Positions 1 through 7,331 of a stretch of 64,000 bases of DNA are shown in pieces. The position numbers and the translations under genes were made by a program. The stretch is from Scytonema sp035967975. Lineage in GTDB: Bacteria; Cyanobacteriota; Cyanobacteriia; Cyanobacteriales; Nostocaceae. How positions within the stretch are numbered: position 1 is the stretch's first letter; each line of letters opens with the position of its first letter. Below the pieces are notes generated by a model. That model ran no database searches. It was not told the DNA's origin and saw nothing but the letters and a program-made list of their open reading frames with translations. Where the stretch lies: NCBI GenBank assembly GCA_035967975.1, contig JAWQFQ010000008.1, positions 28,766-92,765 on the forward strand, written 5' to 3'.

Positions 1-42
1 TACGAAGGACGCATCATCGAAATGGCTGAGGTGGCGAATTAG
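1..42 (+). CDS. C-terminal end of a gene cut by the window edge
   Basis: The first 13 codons in frame 1 read YEGRIIEMAEVAN and end in TAG at 40-42. A dispersed cyanobacterial hairpin repeat follows at once, as is usual just after a gene. Too little remains to name the product. The frame is open and reads like ordinary protein, but the call rests on 13 codons. Confidence 0.4.
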   Translation, partial: YEGRIIEMAEVAN

Positions 43-115
43 AACCGCAGATGCACGCAGATGCACGCAGATATTTTTTGATTTTATCTGCGTTTATCCG
101 CGTTCATCTGCGGTT
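43..115. repeat. Palindromic intergenic repeat (AACCGCAGAT type)
   Basis: AACCGCAGAT at 43-52 is the exact inverse of ATCTGCGGTT at 106-115. The arms continue as direct GCACGCAGAT units on the left and ATCTGCGTTTATCCGC on the right, around a T-rich loop. This is a typical dispersed cyanobacterial hairpin repeat and may act as a terminator between the flanking convergent genes. Confidence 0.75.
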
Positions 116-121
116 GCAATT

Positions 122-580
122 TTAAATTTCTTCCAACTTATTCAGTAGCTCTTGCGCCAAATATAGTAACTTACTTTCATCAATTTCAGGATGAGAATCA
201 CAGTTATTATCTTTATGGGTCATAATAACAGCTAAAACTTTTTTAACCTCTATAAGTCTTTCGTGCGGGTCGCAAATAAGCAAGCATTTCTCGACTTCAA
301 CAGCGAACCGACACAGTAGTGTGTCTTGAATTTGCTCGCGTATCCTAACCGCCAGCCAGTCATCACTTTTTAAAAACGTAGTAACATCTATAATCCTTTG
401 CTGTTCTTCTTCGTCTTCTCCCCATTTTTCTAACCAATCCCCTTCTACATCCTCAACATAAAGGTAAGCAGCATCAAGCCCATACCTCAGGATGTCATCT
501 TGTAACTTTTGAGCCGCTTCCACAGCGTGCAGAAATTCTTCTAATCTCTGCTGACGGTCAGTTACTTTTTCGTTACTCAT
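122..580 (-). CDS. Hypothetical acidic protein, 152 aa
   Basis: I do not recognise a family. The protein starts MSNEKVTDRQQ and is strongly acidic (EDVEGDWLEKWGEDEEEQQ, about residues 42-60), helix-rich, and has no signal peptide or membrane segment. A hydrophobic stretch near residue 100 (VEKCLLICDP) could be a buried strand. It lies 59 bp downstream of the nuclease-like gene at 640-1335 on the same strand, so the two could be one transcript. A partner or inhibitor role for the acidic protein is possible but is only inferred from position and charge. Confidence 0.65.
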   Translation of the reverse strand: MSNEKVTDRQQRLEEFLHAVEAAQKLQDDILRYGLDAAYLYVEDVEGDWLEKWGEDEEEQQRIIDVTTFLKSDDWLAVRIREQIQDTLLCRFAVEVEKCLLICDPHERLIEVKKVLAVIMTHKDNNCDSHPEIDESKLLYLAQELLNKLEEI

Positions 581-639
581 AATGATTCTATTTATTAAGT
601 AATATTGTTATAAAAACTAAACAATTTAACAAGCAAAGA

Positions 640-1335
640 CTATAAATTAAATTTCAAATAAATGCCTATCTTGAGATTATCGCTATTATATAATACTAAA
701 TTAACGATTTGATGTATAACATTATTTTTACTAGGGTCGTAACTTAAGAAAAGACCTCTCTCTATTTCCCAAAATTGCAAATTACTTTTCCAGTCATTAA
801 ACTTCTCTTGAAATAATTCTTCAGAAAGGCTAGTCAATTGAACACAAAGTGGCTTTTCCTGCTTGCTACTAATAATTATATCAGTTGCCATTGAAAGGTC
901 TGCAACATAACGTTTTACAAACGTACCCCCTCGAAGCTTGACGCTCTTGCTAATGGAATCAACTAAATTAGCGTCTTCTTGACCGAACTCCCCAGCCATT
1001 AATTTTTGTCTCCAAACATAGAATTTAGGATCGTTCTCACTCAGCCATTTAGGAAATAGGTAGCCATACCAATATTTTAGTGTCGGGGTCAGTGCATTTA
1101 AAGCTGATTGTTGCTCATCTTCAGAAGGTAGAGATTTGACTTTTAGCCAAGCTTCTGCATCTCTAATTATCTGTATCAGAAACAGCATCACAAACTTTTT
1201 CGCAGTCAGTGAACCTGGCTTTACATCTTTCACCCAGCGATTTATCTCGTCTAATCTTTTTGCTAAATAAGGGTCTATTAACCATGCCTGTTTGCGGAGT
1301 GACTTCAGTTTATCTTTTATTTCTTCTGCTTGCAA
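640..1335 (-). CDS. Hypothetical protein with a possible PD-(D/E)XK nuclease-like C-terminal domain, 231 aa
   Basis: The N-terminal half (about 1-120) is helical and rich in Lys and Trp. The C-terminal part contains ATDIIISSKQEKPLCVQLTS (about residues 150-170) followed by FLSYDPSKNN. A D-then-beta-strand-then-K/Q pattern of this kind is seen in restriction-endonuclease-like folds, where the acidic and lysine residues bind metal. Here the second motif reads LCVQLTS with Q rather than a clear E-X-K, so catalysis is uncertain. No membrane segment is visible. It precedes the acidic protein at 122-580 on the same strand. The assignment is inference from a short motif; a structure prediction would settle it. 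Confidence 0.5.
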   Translation of the reverse strand: MQAEEIKDKLKSLRKQAWLIDPYLAKRLDEINRWVKDVKPGSLTAKKFVMLFLIQIIRDAEAWLKVKSLPSEDEQQSALNALTPTLKYWYGYLFPKWLSENDPKFYVWRQKLMAGEFGQEDANLVDSISKSVKLRGGTFVKRYVADLSMATDIIISSKQEKPLCVQLTSLSEELFQEKFNDWKSNLQFWEIERGLFLSYDPSKNNVIHQIVNLVLYNSDNLKIGIYLKFNL

Positions 1336-1539
1336 CTGATACGCAACCTCAAACCATTCAGAAATTTTAGATTTCTGATTATTATCATATTTTCGGGAAC
1401 ACTTCTATTAAGTTTGTAGTGTATTTAAGCAGACCTTACTGAAAATAGTATTCATTATGGTGTTGAAGTTTATGGAAAAATATTTATTTGATAACCTTTC
1501 GTGACAAGGGCTTTCATCAGAAACTTAGTCCTAAGTGTT

Positions 1540-2022
1540 CTACTCACTAGCTCGAAATCGCTCCAGCAACGATTCAATCAAAACAGGTGAAGGGCGAAAC
1601 GTCGTCTGCTGTAAACGTCCAATAGCAAGCGAGAAATTAATCAAATTTTGCTGTGTGGCTATACCCAAAATCCCTAGCAAGCCAATCACATTTAAACCCC
1701 GTTGCAAAGCAATCCGCCGTGCATCCCGATCATCTACAATAATCAAATCAGCCCCAAGTTGTTCTGCTAGAGCGATTGCTTCTTGCTCTCCTAAATCTAA
1801 TTGAATTAGTTCCACATCCAGTGGATTTTCTACTGATTGAACTTCAAGCCAAGCTGGAGGTTGAGCTATCCAAGCTTGAACGGCTTCAGGTGCTTGGGGC
1901 ACAGATAACTCATTCAACACAGCTTGAGGAATCATCACCTTGCCATATAACTCTGGCAACAAATCAATTAAATCAATCAGCACCAGATAACACAACGGTG
2001 AAGTATCCGAGACAACTGCCAT
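1540..2022 (-). CDS. DUF3368 PIN-domain protein, probable toxin of a toxin-antitoxin pair, 160 aa
   Basis: PIN-domain features are visible: VVSDTSPL with Asp6 near the N-terminus, LNELS near residue 40, DLGEQEAIALA with Glu at about 80, and IIVDDRDARR at about 95. These acidic residues normally bind the Mg ion used for RNA cleavage. The length and sequence fit DUF3368 proteins, which are VapC-like. Its ATG shares one base with the TAA of the upstream antitoxin gene (TAATG), so translation is probably coupled. RNase activity and toxicity are family knowledge, not shown by this sequence. All expected acidic positions are present, so it should be active. Confidence 0.85.
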   Translation of the reverse strand: MAVVSDTSPLCYLVLIDLIDLLPELYGKVMIPQAVLNELSVPQAPEAVQAWIAQPPAWLEVQSVENPLDVELIQLDLGEQEAIALAEQLGADLIIVDDRDARRIALQRGLNVIGLLGILGIATQQNLINFSLAIGRLQQTTFRPSPVLIESLLERFRASE

Positions 2023-2303
2023 TAAATTTCTGTCTTCCCCTCAACCACTATTTTTTGCATCGTTAGCAAATCTTGCTCAAAATCCGCTTCGTCATAGTGT
2101 AAATAGGCTTCTGCTTGCTTGAGAAAATTATCTACCTCATAGCGAGAAGATAAATGCAGCATTCTTCCTACCTGTGCAGAAGTAATCACACCCTGCCGAT
2201 AAGCTTCAATTGCTAAACACTCTAGTACTTTTCGAGGGAAGTTATCCCACCTTTCCTGAATTGTACTGGCAATTTCGTCGGGCAAGTCAATGGTAATTTG
2301 CAC
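2022..2303 (-). CDS. UPF0175 family antitoxin, 93 aa
   Basis: MQITIDLPDEIA opens the protein, followed by a helical DNA-binding-like region with YRQGVITSAQVGRML, which is the hallmark of UPF0175. These proteins occur directly upstream of DUF3368 PIN genes, as here, and are taken to be their antitoxins and autorepressors. The one-base stop/start overlap with the PIN gene supports a two-gene operon with the antitoxin translated first. The C-terminal part (LHYDEADFEQDLLTMQK) probably wraps the toxin; this is inferred from the usual layout of VapB-like antitoxins. Confidence 0.85.
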   Translation of the reverse strand: MQITIDLPDEIASTIQERWDNFPRKVLECLAIEAYRQGVITSAQVGRMLHLSSRYEVDNFLKQAEAYLHYDEADFEQDLLTMQKIVVEGKTEI

Positions 2304-2487
2304 GTAACATCCTCCAGCAAAGAAGGGTGGACTTCACAATTTGACGATAATAATAATTTAGCTTATCCATTGAATAAACCATCTTTGATAAGAGCATTCT
2401 TAACGTTATTATGATAAATATCTTTCGCAGGTATAGAGTGCCATAGCTTTTTTCTATTGTAAATGAGATCGCCCACTTCGGGAGACT

Positions 2488-2605
2488 GACATCTTGCAGC
2501 ATTCTCAACAAGACCTAAAAAACCGGGTTTCTAAACGAAAAATTAAGCTTTTTTAGCGTCGTCATTCTCAAGAAACCCGGTTTTTGTTCCTGGTGCAAGA
2601 TATGA
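2488..2605. repeat. Dispersed repeat R1, copy 1 (about 118 bp)
   Basis: The unit begins GACATCTTGCAGCATTCTC, contains AAAAACCGGGTTTCT and an inverted AGAAACCCGGTTTTT around AAGCTTTTTTAGCGTCGTC, and ends TGCAAGATATGAGG. CATCTTGCA at the left and TGCAAGATATG at the right form imperfect terminal inverted repeats. A nearly identical copy lies at 56585-56700. It sits downstream of lysS and could act as a terminator for it. Confidence 0.8.
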
Positions 2606-2733
2606 GGAGAGAGCGCTTTACCTCCCTCAGTGTAAAAGTTGAAATGTTTTTACTATTTGGTATAAAATTTATAAGCGAAAAGGGTGCGATATGTCTTAAT
2701 ATATCGCACTCTTTAGCATTCGAGTTTATCGCC

Positions 2734-4257
2734 TCAAAGCTTAAATTCTTCAGATTCCTGGGATTTTTCAGGCTTGAGTAGCGGGAATGCGATCGCATCT
2801 CGAATACTAGCGCAATCTGTCAATAGCATCACCAACCTATCAATCCCGATACCCAAACCACCAGTAGGAGGCATACCGTATTCCAAAGCGGTCAAGAAAT
2901 CTTCATCAACTCCTTGCGCTTCCAAATCACCGGCTGCTTTTCTTGCTGCTTGGGCTTCCAAACGCTGTCTTTGGTCGATAGGGTCAGTTAACTCCGAGAA
3001 GCTATTCGCAGTTTCCCGCCCAACAACGTATAACTCAAAACGTTCTACCAATCCAGGTTGGGAACGGTGTGGTTTTGCCAATGGTGAAATTTCTACGGGA
3101 AAATCAATAACAAAGGTAGGTTGAATTAAGTTTTCCTCTACCTTTTGCTCAAAAGCTTCATTAAGCAGTTTACCAATAGATAGGCAATCTTCTACACCCT
3201 CAAGCCCAGCATTTTTACAAGCAGCTTTCGCCTCTTCCAAAGTTTGGAACGAGTTAAAATCCAAACCACTATATTCCTTAACCAAATCGTGCATCGTCAC
3301 ACGACGCCAAGGAGGAGTTAAATCCACTGGCGTACCTTGGTAAATCACTTGTAAAGTACCGAGAACTTCTTGCGCGACGGTGGTGATAATACCCTCCGTC
3401 AGTGCCATCATATCGTTGTAATCGGCATAAGCTTGATAAACTTCAATCGAAGTAAATTCCGGATTGTGACGGGTAGAAATTCCCTCATTACGGAAAATCC
3501 GTCCCAGTTCAAATACCTTTTCAAAACCACCCACAATCAACCGCTTGAGATGGAGTTCTGTTGCAATCCGTAGATACAACTCCATTTCCAGAGTATTGTG
3601 GTAAGTCACAAACGGACGCGCATCCGCACCCCCTGCTTCTGCTTGTAAAACAGGAGTTTCAATTTCAATAAATTCACGCTGTTCCAGGTAACGACGAATA
3701 CCAGCCGTGATTTGAGCGCGACGACGGAAAGTTTGACGAACCTCAGGATTAACAATCAAATCAACATAACGCTGACGGTAGCGCTTAGCAACATCCGTCA
3801 ACCCATGCCATTTATCCGGTAAGGGTAGAAGGGATTTAGTTAAGATAGCGTATTTTTTTACGTATACAGATAACTCGCCCTTTTCAGTCCGTTTAATTGT
3901 TCCCTGAACTCCTAAGATGTCGCCGACATCAGTGAGTTGTTTGAGGTGGTTGAAAGCATCCGCATGATCTGCCATGCTTTCTTCGATCCGCTTTTTCTCC
4001 AAATAAAGCTGAATTGTGCCAGTTTCATCTTGTAAAGTGAAGAAAGCCAGTTTACCGAAAACCCGACGCGCCATAATGCGTCCAGCAACGGACACTTCCA
4101 AATCCACTTCTTCACCAGAAGGCAAATCAGCAAATTTTTCCTGCAACTCAGCCGCATGATGGGAAAGTTCCCAATGATAGGCATAGGGATTCATGCCTAG
4201 CTGCTTGATTTGTTCGACTTTTTCCAGTCGCGTAGCACGGATATCTTCTTCCGACAT
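2734..4257 (-). CDS. lysS: Lysyl-tRNA synthetase, class II
   Basis: Charges tRNA-Lys with lysine in the cytoplasm using ATP. The 507-aa protein has the full class II layout: an N-terminal OB-fold anticodon-binding domain (about 55-150), then the catalytic core with motif 1 (RRAQITAGIRRYLEQREFIE), motif 2 (GRIFRNEGISTRHNPEFTS) and motif 3 (GLGIGIDRLVMLL) near the end. Length is normal for bacterial LysS. The start MSEEDIRATRLEKVEQ is typical of cyanobacterial orthologues. The M48 protease gene lies 127 bp upstream on the same strand, separated by a hairpin, so lysS probably has its own promoter. No abnormality is seen. Confidence 0.97.
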   Translation of the reverse strand: MSEEDIRATRLEKVEQIKQLGMNPYAYHWELSHHAAELQEKFADLPSGEEVDLEVSVAGRIMARRVFGKLAFFTLQDETGTIQLYLEKKRIEESMADHADAFNHLKQLTDVGDILGVQGTIKRTEKGELSVYVKKYAILTKSLLPLPDKWHGLTDVAKRYRQRYVDLIVNPEVRQTFRRRAQITAGIRRYLEQREFIEIETPVLQAEAGGADARPFVTYHNTLEMELYLRIATELHLKRLIVGGFEKVFELGRIFRNEGISTRHNPEFTSIEVYQAYADYNDMMALTEGIITTVAQEVLGTLQVIYQGTPVDLTPPWRRVTMHDLVKEYSGLDFNSFQTLEEAKAACKNAGLEGVEDCLSIGKLLNEAFEQKVEENLIQPTFVIDFPVEISPLAKPHRSQPGLVERFELYVVGRETANSFSELTDPIDQRQRLEAQAARKAAGDLEAQGVDEDFLTALEYGMPPTGGLGIGIDRLVMLLTDCASIRDAIAFPLLKPEKSQESEEFKL

Positions 4258-4320
4258 GGTTAACGAACTAAATAGGGCAAGATTTAATTATAGATATAGC
4301 CATCCTACCTGAAGACGAGA

Positions 4321-4352
4321 GAAACCCGGTATCTCAGAGATACCGGGTTTCT
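4321..4352. terminator. CCGGGTTTCT-type palindrome, possible terminator of the M48 protease gene
   Basis: GAAACCCGGTATCTC pairs with the inverse arm GAGATACCGGGTTTC, giving a near-perfect hairpin. It lies just past the stop of the M48 gene and before lysS. An almost identical hairpin is found at 27804-27836, so it is also a member of a dispersed repeat family. Confidence 0.6.
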
Positions 4353-4384
4353 CTTTCCCCCACACCCTTACACCCTTATACCCC

Positions 4385-5347
4385 CTATTGCGACCTTTTA
4401 ATCCGGTTAATTTCCCTTTGCAATTCTTCAAGTTGTCGGCGTAAACTTTCCACTTCTTCCTGAGAAGCTTGTGCGTCTACATTAACTGCACCAGAAGCGG
4501 GAGAACGTTGATAATTTCCTCTTTTAATTTGGCGATACTCTTCCGATTCTGCCCATTCTCGCAGGTAGTGAACCCGTTCGACAGCAAAGGGATGGCTGAG
4601 AAATGTCCCTCGACCGCCGTTATAAATCAAGAATTTGTAAATTTGATTTAATCCATCTGAATCAAGTGCTTGGTATTCTTCCGATTGGCGGATAAACTCT
4701 TGCAAACTGCATTCATTAGCATATTTGTGACTACCGCCAGAAATTTTCATCATTGAAGTCATAACGGGATTGAGGTCGTCCATAACTAAAAATGCAGCAC
4801 GGTCAGCTGACAATTCAGCTTTTCGCCGCCATTCATAAAAGGCGTAAATCAACCCTTGACTTAGTAGGTTACCTATGCCTAGGGTTAATTCCCCAATGGC
4901 GGAGGCAGCACCCATCGCCCAAATCGCCATTTGAATTAAAATAGTATGACCACATTTAATATGCCCCAGCTCATGGGCTAGCACCGCCCTTATTTCGGCT
5001 TCGTTCAGCAAGTCTAAAATTCCTGTATTGATGACAATATAGGGATGATCTTGCCCCAGTGCATAGCTATTCGCTAAGGGGTTTTGCTCAACAAACAGTG
5101 CAGGTTCTGGATAGATATCCAAATCCCGCACGCATTCCCGAAACATCTGGTAAATAGTGGAATATTGGCGTGGCCCAACTTGGATGGTGTTACCCATTAG
5201 ATAAATTAACTGTGGGCGTTCAACGAAAAATTCCACAAATTTACGAGCAACAAAATCAAATCCTGGTAAATTTCGCAAGGCTTGCTCGGCTTGGCGATCA
5301 AGGGGATGCTTAAAGGCTTCGCTGGAGATTCCTGTGTATGTAGGCAT
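4385..5347 (-). CDS. M48 family zinc metalloprotease, 320 aa
   Basis: Zinc peptidase related to HtpX/Ste24. The HEXXH motif is HELGH at residues 125-129 with the third zinc ligand expected at Glu178 in RRKAELSADRA, all present. Hydrophobic stretches flank the motif (about 131-170) and may be membrane-associated. The C-terminus (about 290-320) is a short coiled coil (SLRRQLEELQREINRIKRSQ), an extension often seen in cyanobacterial members. The family usually clears misfolded membrane proteins; the substrate here is unknown. It is followed by a palindrome and then lysS in the same direction. Confidence 0.9.
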   Translation of the reverse strand: MPTYTGISSEAFKHPLDRQAEQALRNLPGFDFVARKFVEFFVERPQLIYLMGNTIQVGPRQYSTIYQMFRECVRDLDIYPEPALFVEQNPLANSYALGQDHPYIVINTGILDLLNEAEIRAVLAHELGHIKCGHTILIQMAIWAMGAASAIGELTLGIGNLLSQGLIYAFYEWRRKAELSADRAAFLVMDDLNPVMTSMMKISGGSHKYANECSLQEFIRQSEEYQALDSDGLNQIYKFLIYNGGRGTFLSHPFAVERVHYLREWAESEEYRQIKRGNYQRSPASGAVNVDAQASQEEVESLRRQLEELQREINRIKRSQ

Positions 5348-5370
5348 AAGTTAAGGTACTAGATCGCGAA

Positions 5371-5464
5371 TGAGTGGTTAGTAGTGAGTAGTTAGTGGTT
5401 AGTGGTTGGTGGTTAGTATCTATTATGACAACTAACTACTATCAACTATCGACTAACAACTGAC
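5371..5464. repeat. Heptamer-type repeat, GTTAGTG arms facing CTAACAACTG arms
   Basis: Degenerate tandem copies of AGTGGTT / AGTAGTT on the left face CAACTAACTACT-type copies on the right, forming a long imperfect hairpin in the divergent gap between the M48 gene and the DinG-like gene. A GCGATCGC site follows at about 5482. Confidence 0.7.
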
Positions 5465-5523
5465 AATATATAAATATGGGGCGATCGCAAGTAAAAAATT
5501 ATTTTATAGGGGATTGAAAGCGT

Positions 5524-7086
5524 GTGATTGAGGCAGAAGTTCATTTATCACTACATAACTTCCTGCGATCGCAGGCGGGTTTTCCTTCGTGGCCTCATCA
5601 TTTAACGATGGCACGGTTGGTAGCACGCGCCTTGCGTCTGGGACGTAGCGCCCTCATTCAAGTAGGGGCGGCTTGTGGCTATCAGGAGCGGTATCGCACC
5701 AGCTTTGTAGCATCAGCATTAATCTGGCAAGGTCCAGTTATTATTGTTGCCCCTGAAGTTGTGCAGCAACGCCTGCTACAAGTGGAAATACCCCGTCTTC
5801 AGCACTGGTTGCAAATTGACAAACCGATTAGAACAGGTAACGCTTTCCCCGGTCATGAGTTCCAAGGACTATTCCTAGTTTCTCCTGAAACGTGGTTAAA
5901 AGCACAACTTTCTTCTCACAATAATTTTCCCAGTGGTATTCCCACAATCATTGATGGAGTAGACGATCTCGAAGATTGGGTGCGACGGGTATTAACTGTT
6001 AATTTAGAAGCAAGGGACTGGGATCAACTCATGCTTGCTTACCCAACTCAAGCTGAGATAATTCGTTCAGCACGAGCACAACTCACCCACGAACTGTTTA
6101 AGCATCCAGCAAATCCCTATGAATGCTATCTGATTTCTCTAGCAGAAGAAGAAATTCTTAGTCGTCTTTATTCAGTTTTAGATATATCAACATTACCAGA
6201 ACCGTGGCAAAATTTTTGGCACCTATTTAAGCACCGTAACGATTTCCCCAATCTCCCCATCTCCCCATCGTCTCCCCCTCCCCTACTCTGGGCTACTATT
6301 TCCCGCCGTCAAGGTTTATTTTCTTTGCACTGCGCTCCCATAGAATTAAGTACCACACTAAAACCAATGTGGGAGAAGCAACCAGTGGTTTTAATCGGTA
6401 GTGCCTTAGAACCGGAAACTGAGGCACCCCTATTTCGCGATCGCATGGGGTTAGGTGATTTGACGTGTCTAAAGTTCTCCTCTGATCATCAAACCGAAGC
6501 CATCCAATTGTACGTACCGTACCAATTACCTCTACCCAACACGCCGGAATTTCAAGCGGCTTTTATCCACAAAGTCCGTACTTTGGTGTGTTTAAGTGCT
6601 ACTTCCCCCGGAGTGACAGTTGTGATAGTGGGAGATGTACCCCTAAAAGCTCAAGTAGGAACCATTCTTGCTTCAGAGTTTGGGTCGCGAGTGCAGGTGG
6701 AAAAAACCTGTTTGGATGACAACGGTATTTTGGTAACTGGTTGGGAATTTTGGCGCAAACGTCAAAGAGTTTTACCCGCACCCCAACTTCTCATTATTGC
6801 GACTTTACCCCTACCTTCCCTAGAACATCCTTTAGTGGCTGGTAGAGTCGGTTACTATAAACAATCCCATCAAGATTGGTTTCGTTTGTACCTGTTACCA
6901 ACTGCTTTGAATGAATTGCAACGGGCTGTCGCACCCGTACGCGAAAGTAGAGGTTTTGTTGCATTGCTTGACAGTCGCGTAATTCTCCGCAGCTACGGTG
7001 CTCAAGTCCTAGCTGCCCTTAGTCCCCTAGCACGAATCAACTATCTCGATCCCAGCTTATTTTCCTCTGCTGAGGAAGAAGAATAG
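5524..7086 (+). CDS. DinG/XPD-like helicase-related protein with degenerate motifs, 520 aa
   Basis: The C-terminal part has a DinG C-terminal helicase look: YLLPTALNELQRAVAPVRES followed by RGFVALLDSRV and YGAQVLAALS. This corresponds to the family region normally reading Q-x-x-GRLIR-S-x-x-D-x-G-x-x-x-x-x-D-x-R. The N-terminal part aligns with the nucleotide-binding lobe, but the Walker A position reads IQVGAACGYQERYRTS, with no GxGKT, and the DEAH box position reads IIDGVDDLED. The motif VI arginine-rich core (GRLIR) reads RAVAPVR. ATP hydrolysis therefore looks unlikely. Start is GTG at 5524. Residues about 243-256 (PNLPISPSSPPPLL) come from a C-rich tandem repeat inside the gene. A DNA-binding non-helicase role is inferred; the true function is unknown. 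Confidence 0.7.
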   Translation: MIEAEVHLSLHNFLRSQAGFPSWPHHLTMARLVARALRLGRSALIQVGAACGYQERYRTSFVASALIWQGPVIIVAPEVVQQRLLQVEIPRLQHWLQIDKPIRTGNAFPGHEFQGLFLVSPETWLKAQLSSHNNFPSGIPTIIDGVDDLEDWVRRVLTVNLEARDWDQLMLAYPTQAEIIRSARAQLTHELFKHPANPYECYLISLAEEEILSRLYSVLDISTLPEPWQNFWHLFKHRNDFPNLPISPSSPPPLLWATISRRQGLFSLHCAPIELSTTLKPMWEKQPVVLIGSALEPETEAPLFRDRMGLGDLTCLKFSSDHQTEAIQLYVPYQLPLPNTPEFQAAFIHKVRTLVCLSATSPGVTVVIVGDVPLKAQVGTILASEFGSRVQVEKTCLDDNGILVTGWEFWRKRQRVLPAPQLLIIATLPLPSLEHPLVAGRVGYYKQSHQDWFRLYLLPTALNELQRAVAPVRESRGFVALLDSRVILRSYGAQVLAALSPLARINYLDPSLFSSAEEEE

Positions 7087-7236
7087 GGTGACCGGGTGTA
7101 GGGTGTAGGGAAAAAACACCCTCTACACCCTTCTTTAAACCGATCCGGAATTTTTCATTCTGACTTTGTAGCACTCTAAAGTGAGCATTCAAACTCCTAA
7201 TCGTTAATAGCTAATGGTTAATTGTTCATAAAAAAA

Positions 7237-7292
7237 CCATTAGCCATTAGCCATTAGCCATTAGCCATTAGCCATTAGCCATTAGCCATTAA
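7237..7292 (+). repeat. CCATTAG heptanucleotide tandem repeat
   Basis: Seven perfect CCATTAG copies and an eighth ending in A. The inverse sequence (CTAATGG) occurs just upstream at about 7209, so the array can fold back. Such short tandem heptamers are characteristic of heterocystous cyanobacteria. It lies 40 bp before the kinase gene, where it could influence its leader. Confidence 0.9.
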
Positions 7293-7331
7293 TCAAGTAT
7301 GCCAGAAATCTAAGCAAAACCCATTACTATT

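Noticed and set aside
7237..7292. Possible CRISPR array
   Set aside because: Units are 7 bp in direct tandem with no spacers; it is a heptamer tandem repeat.
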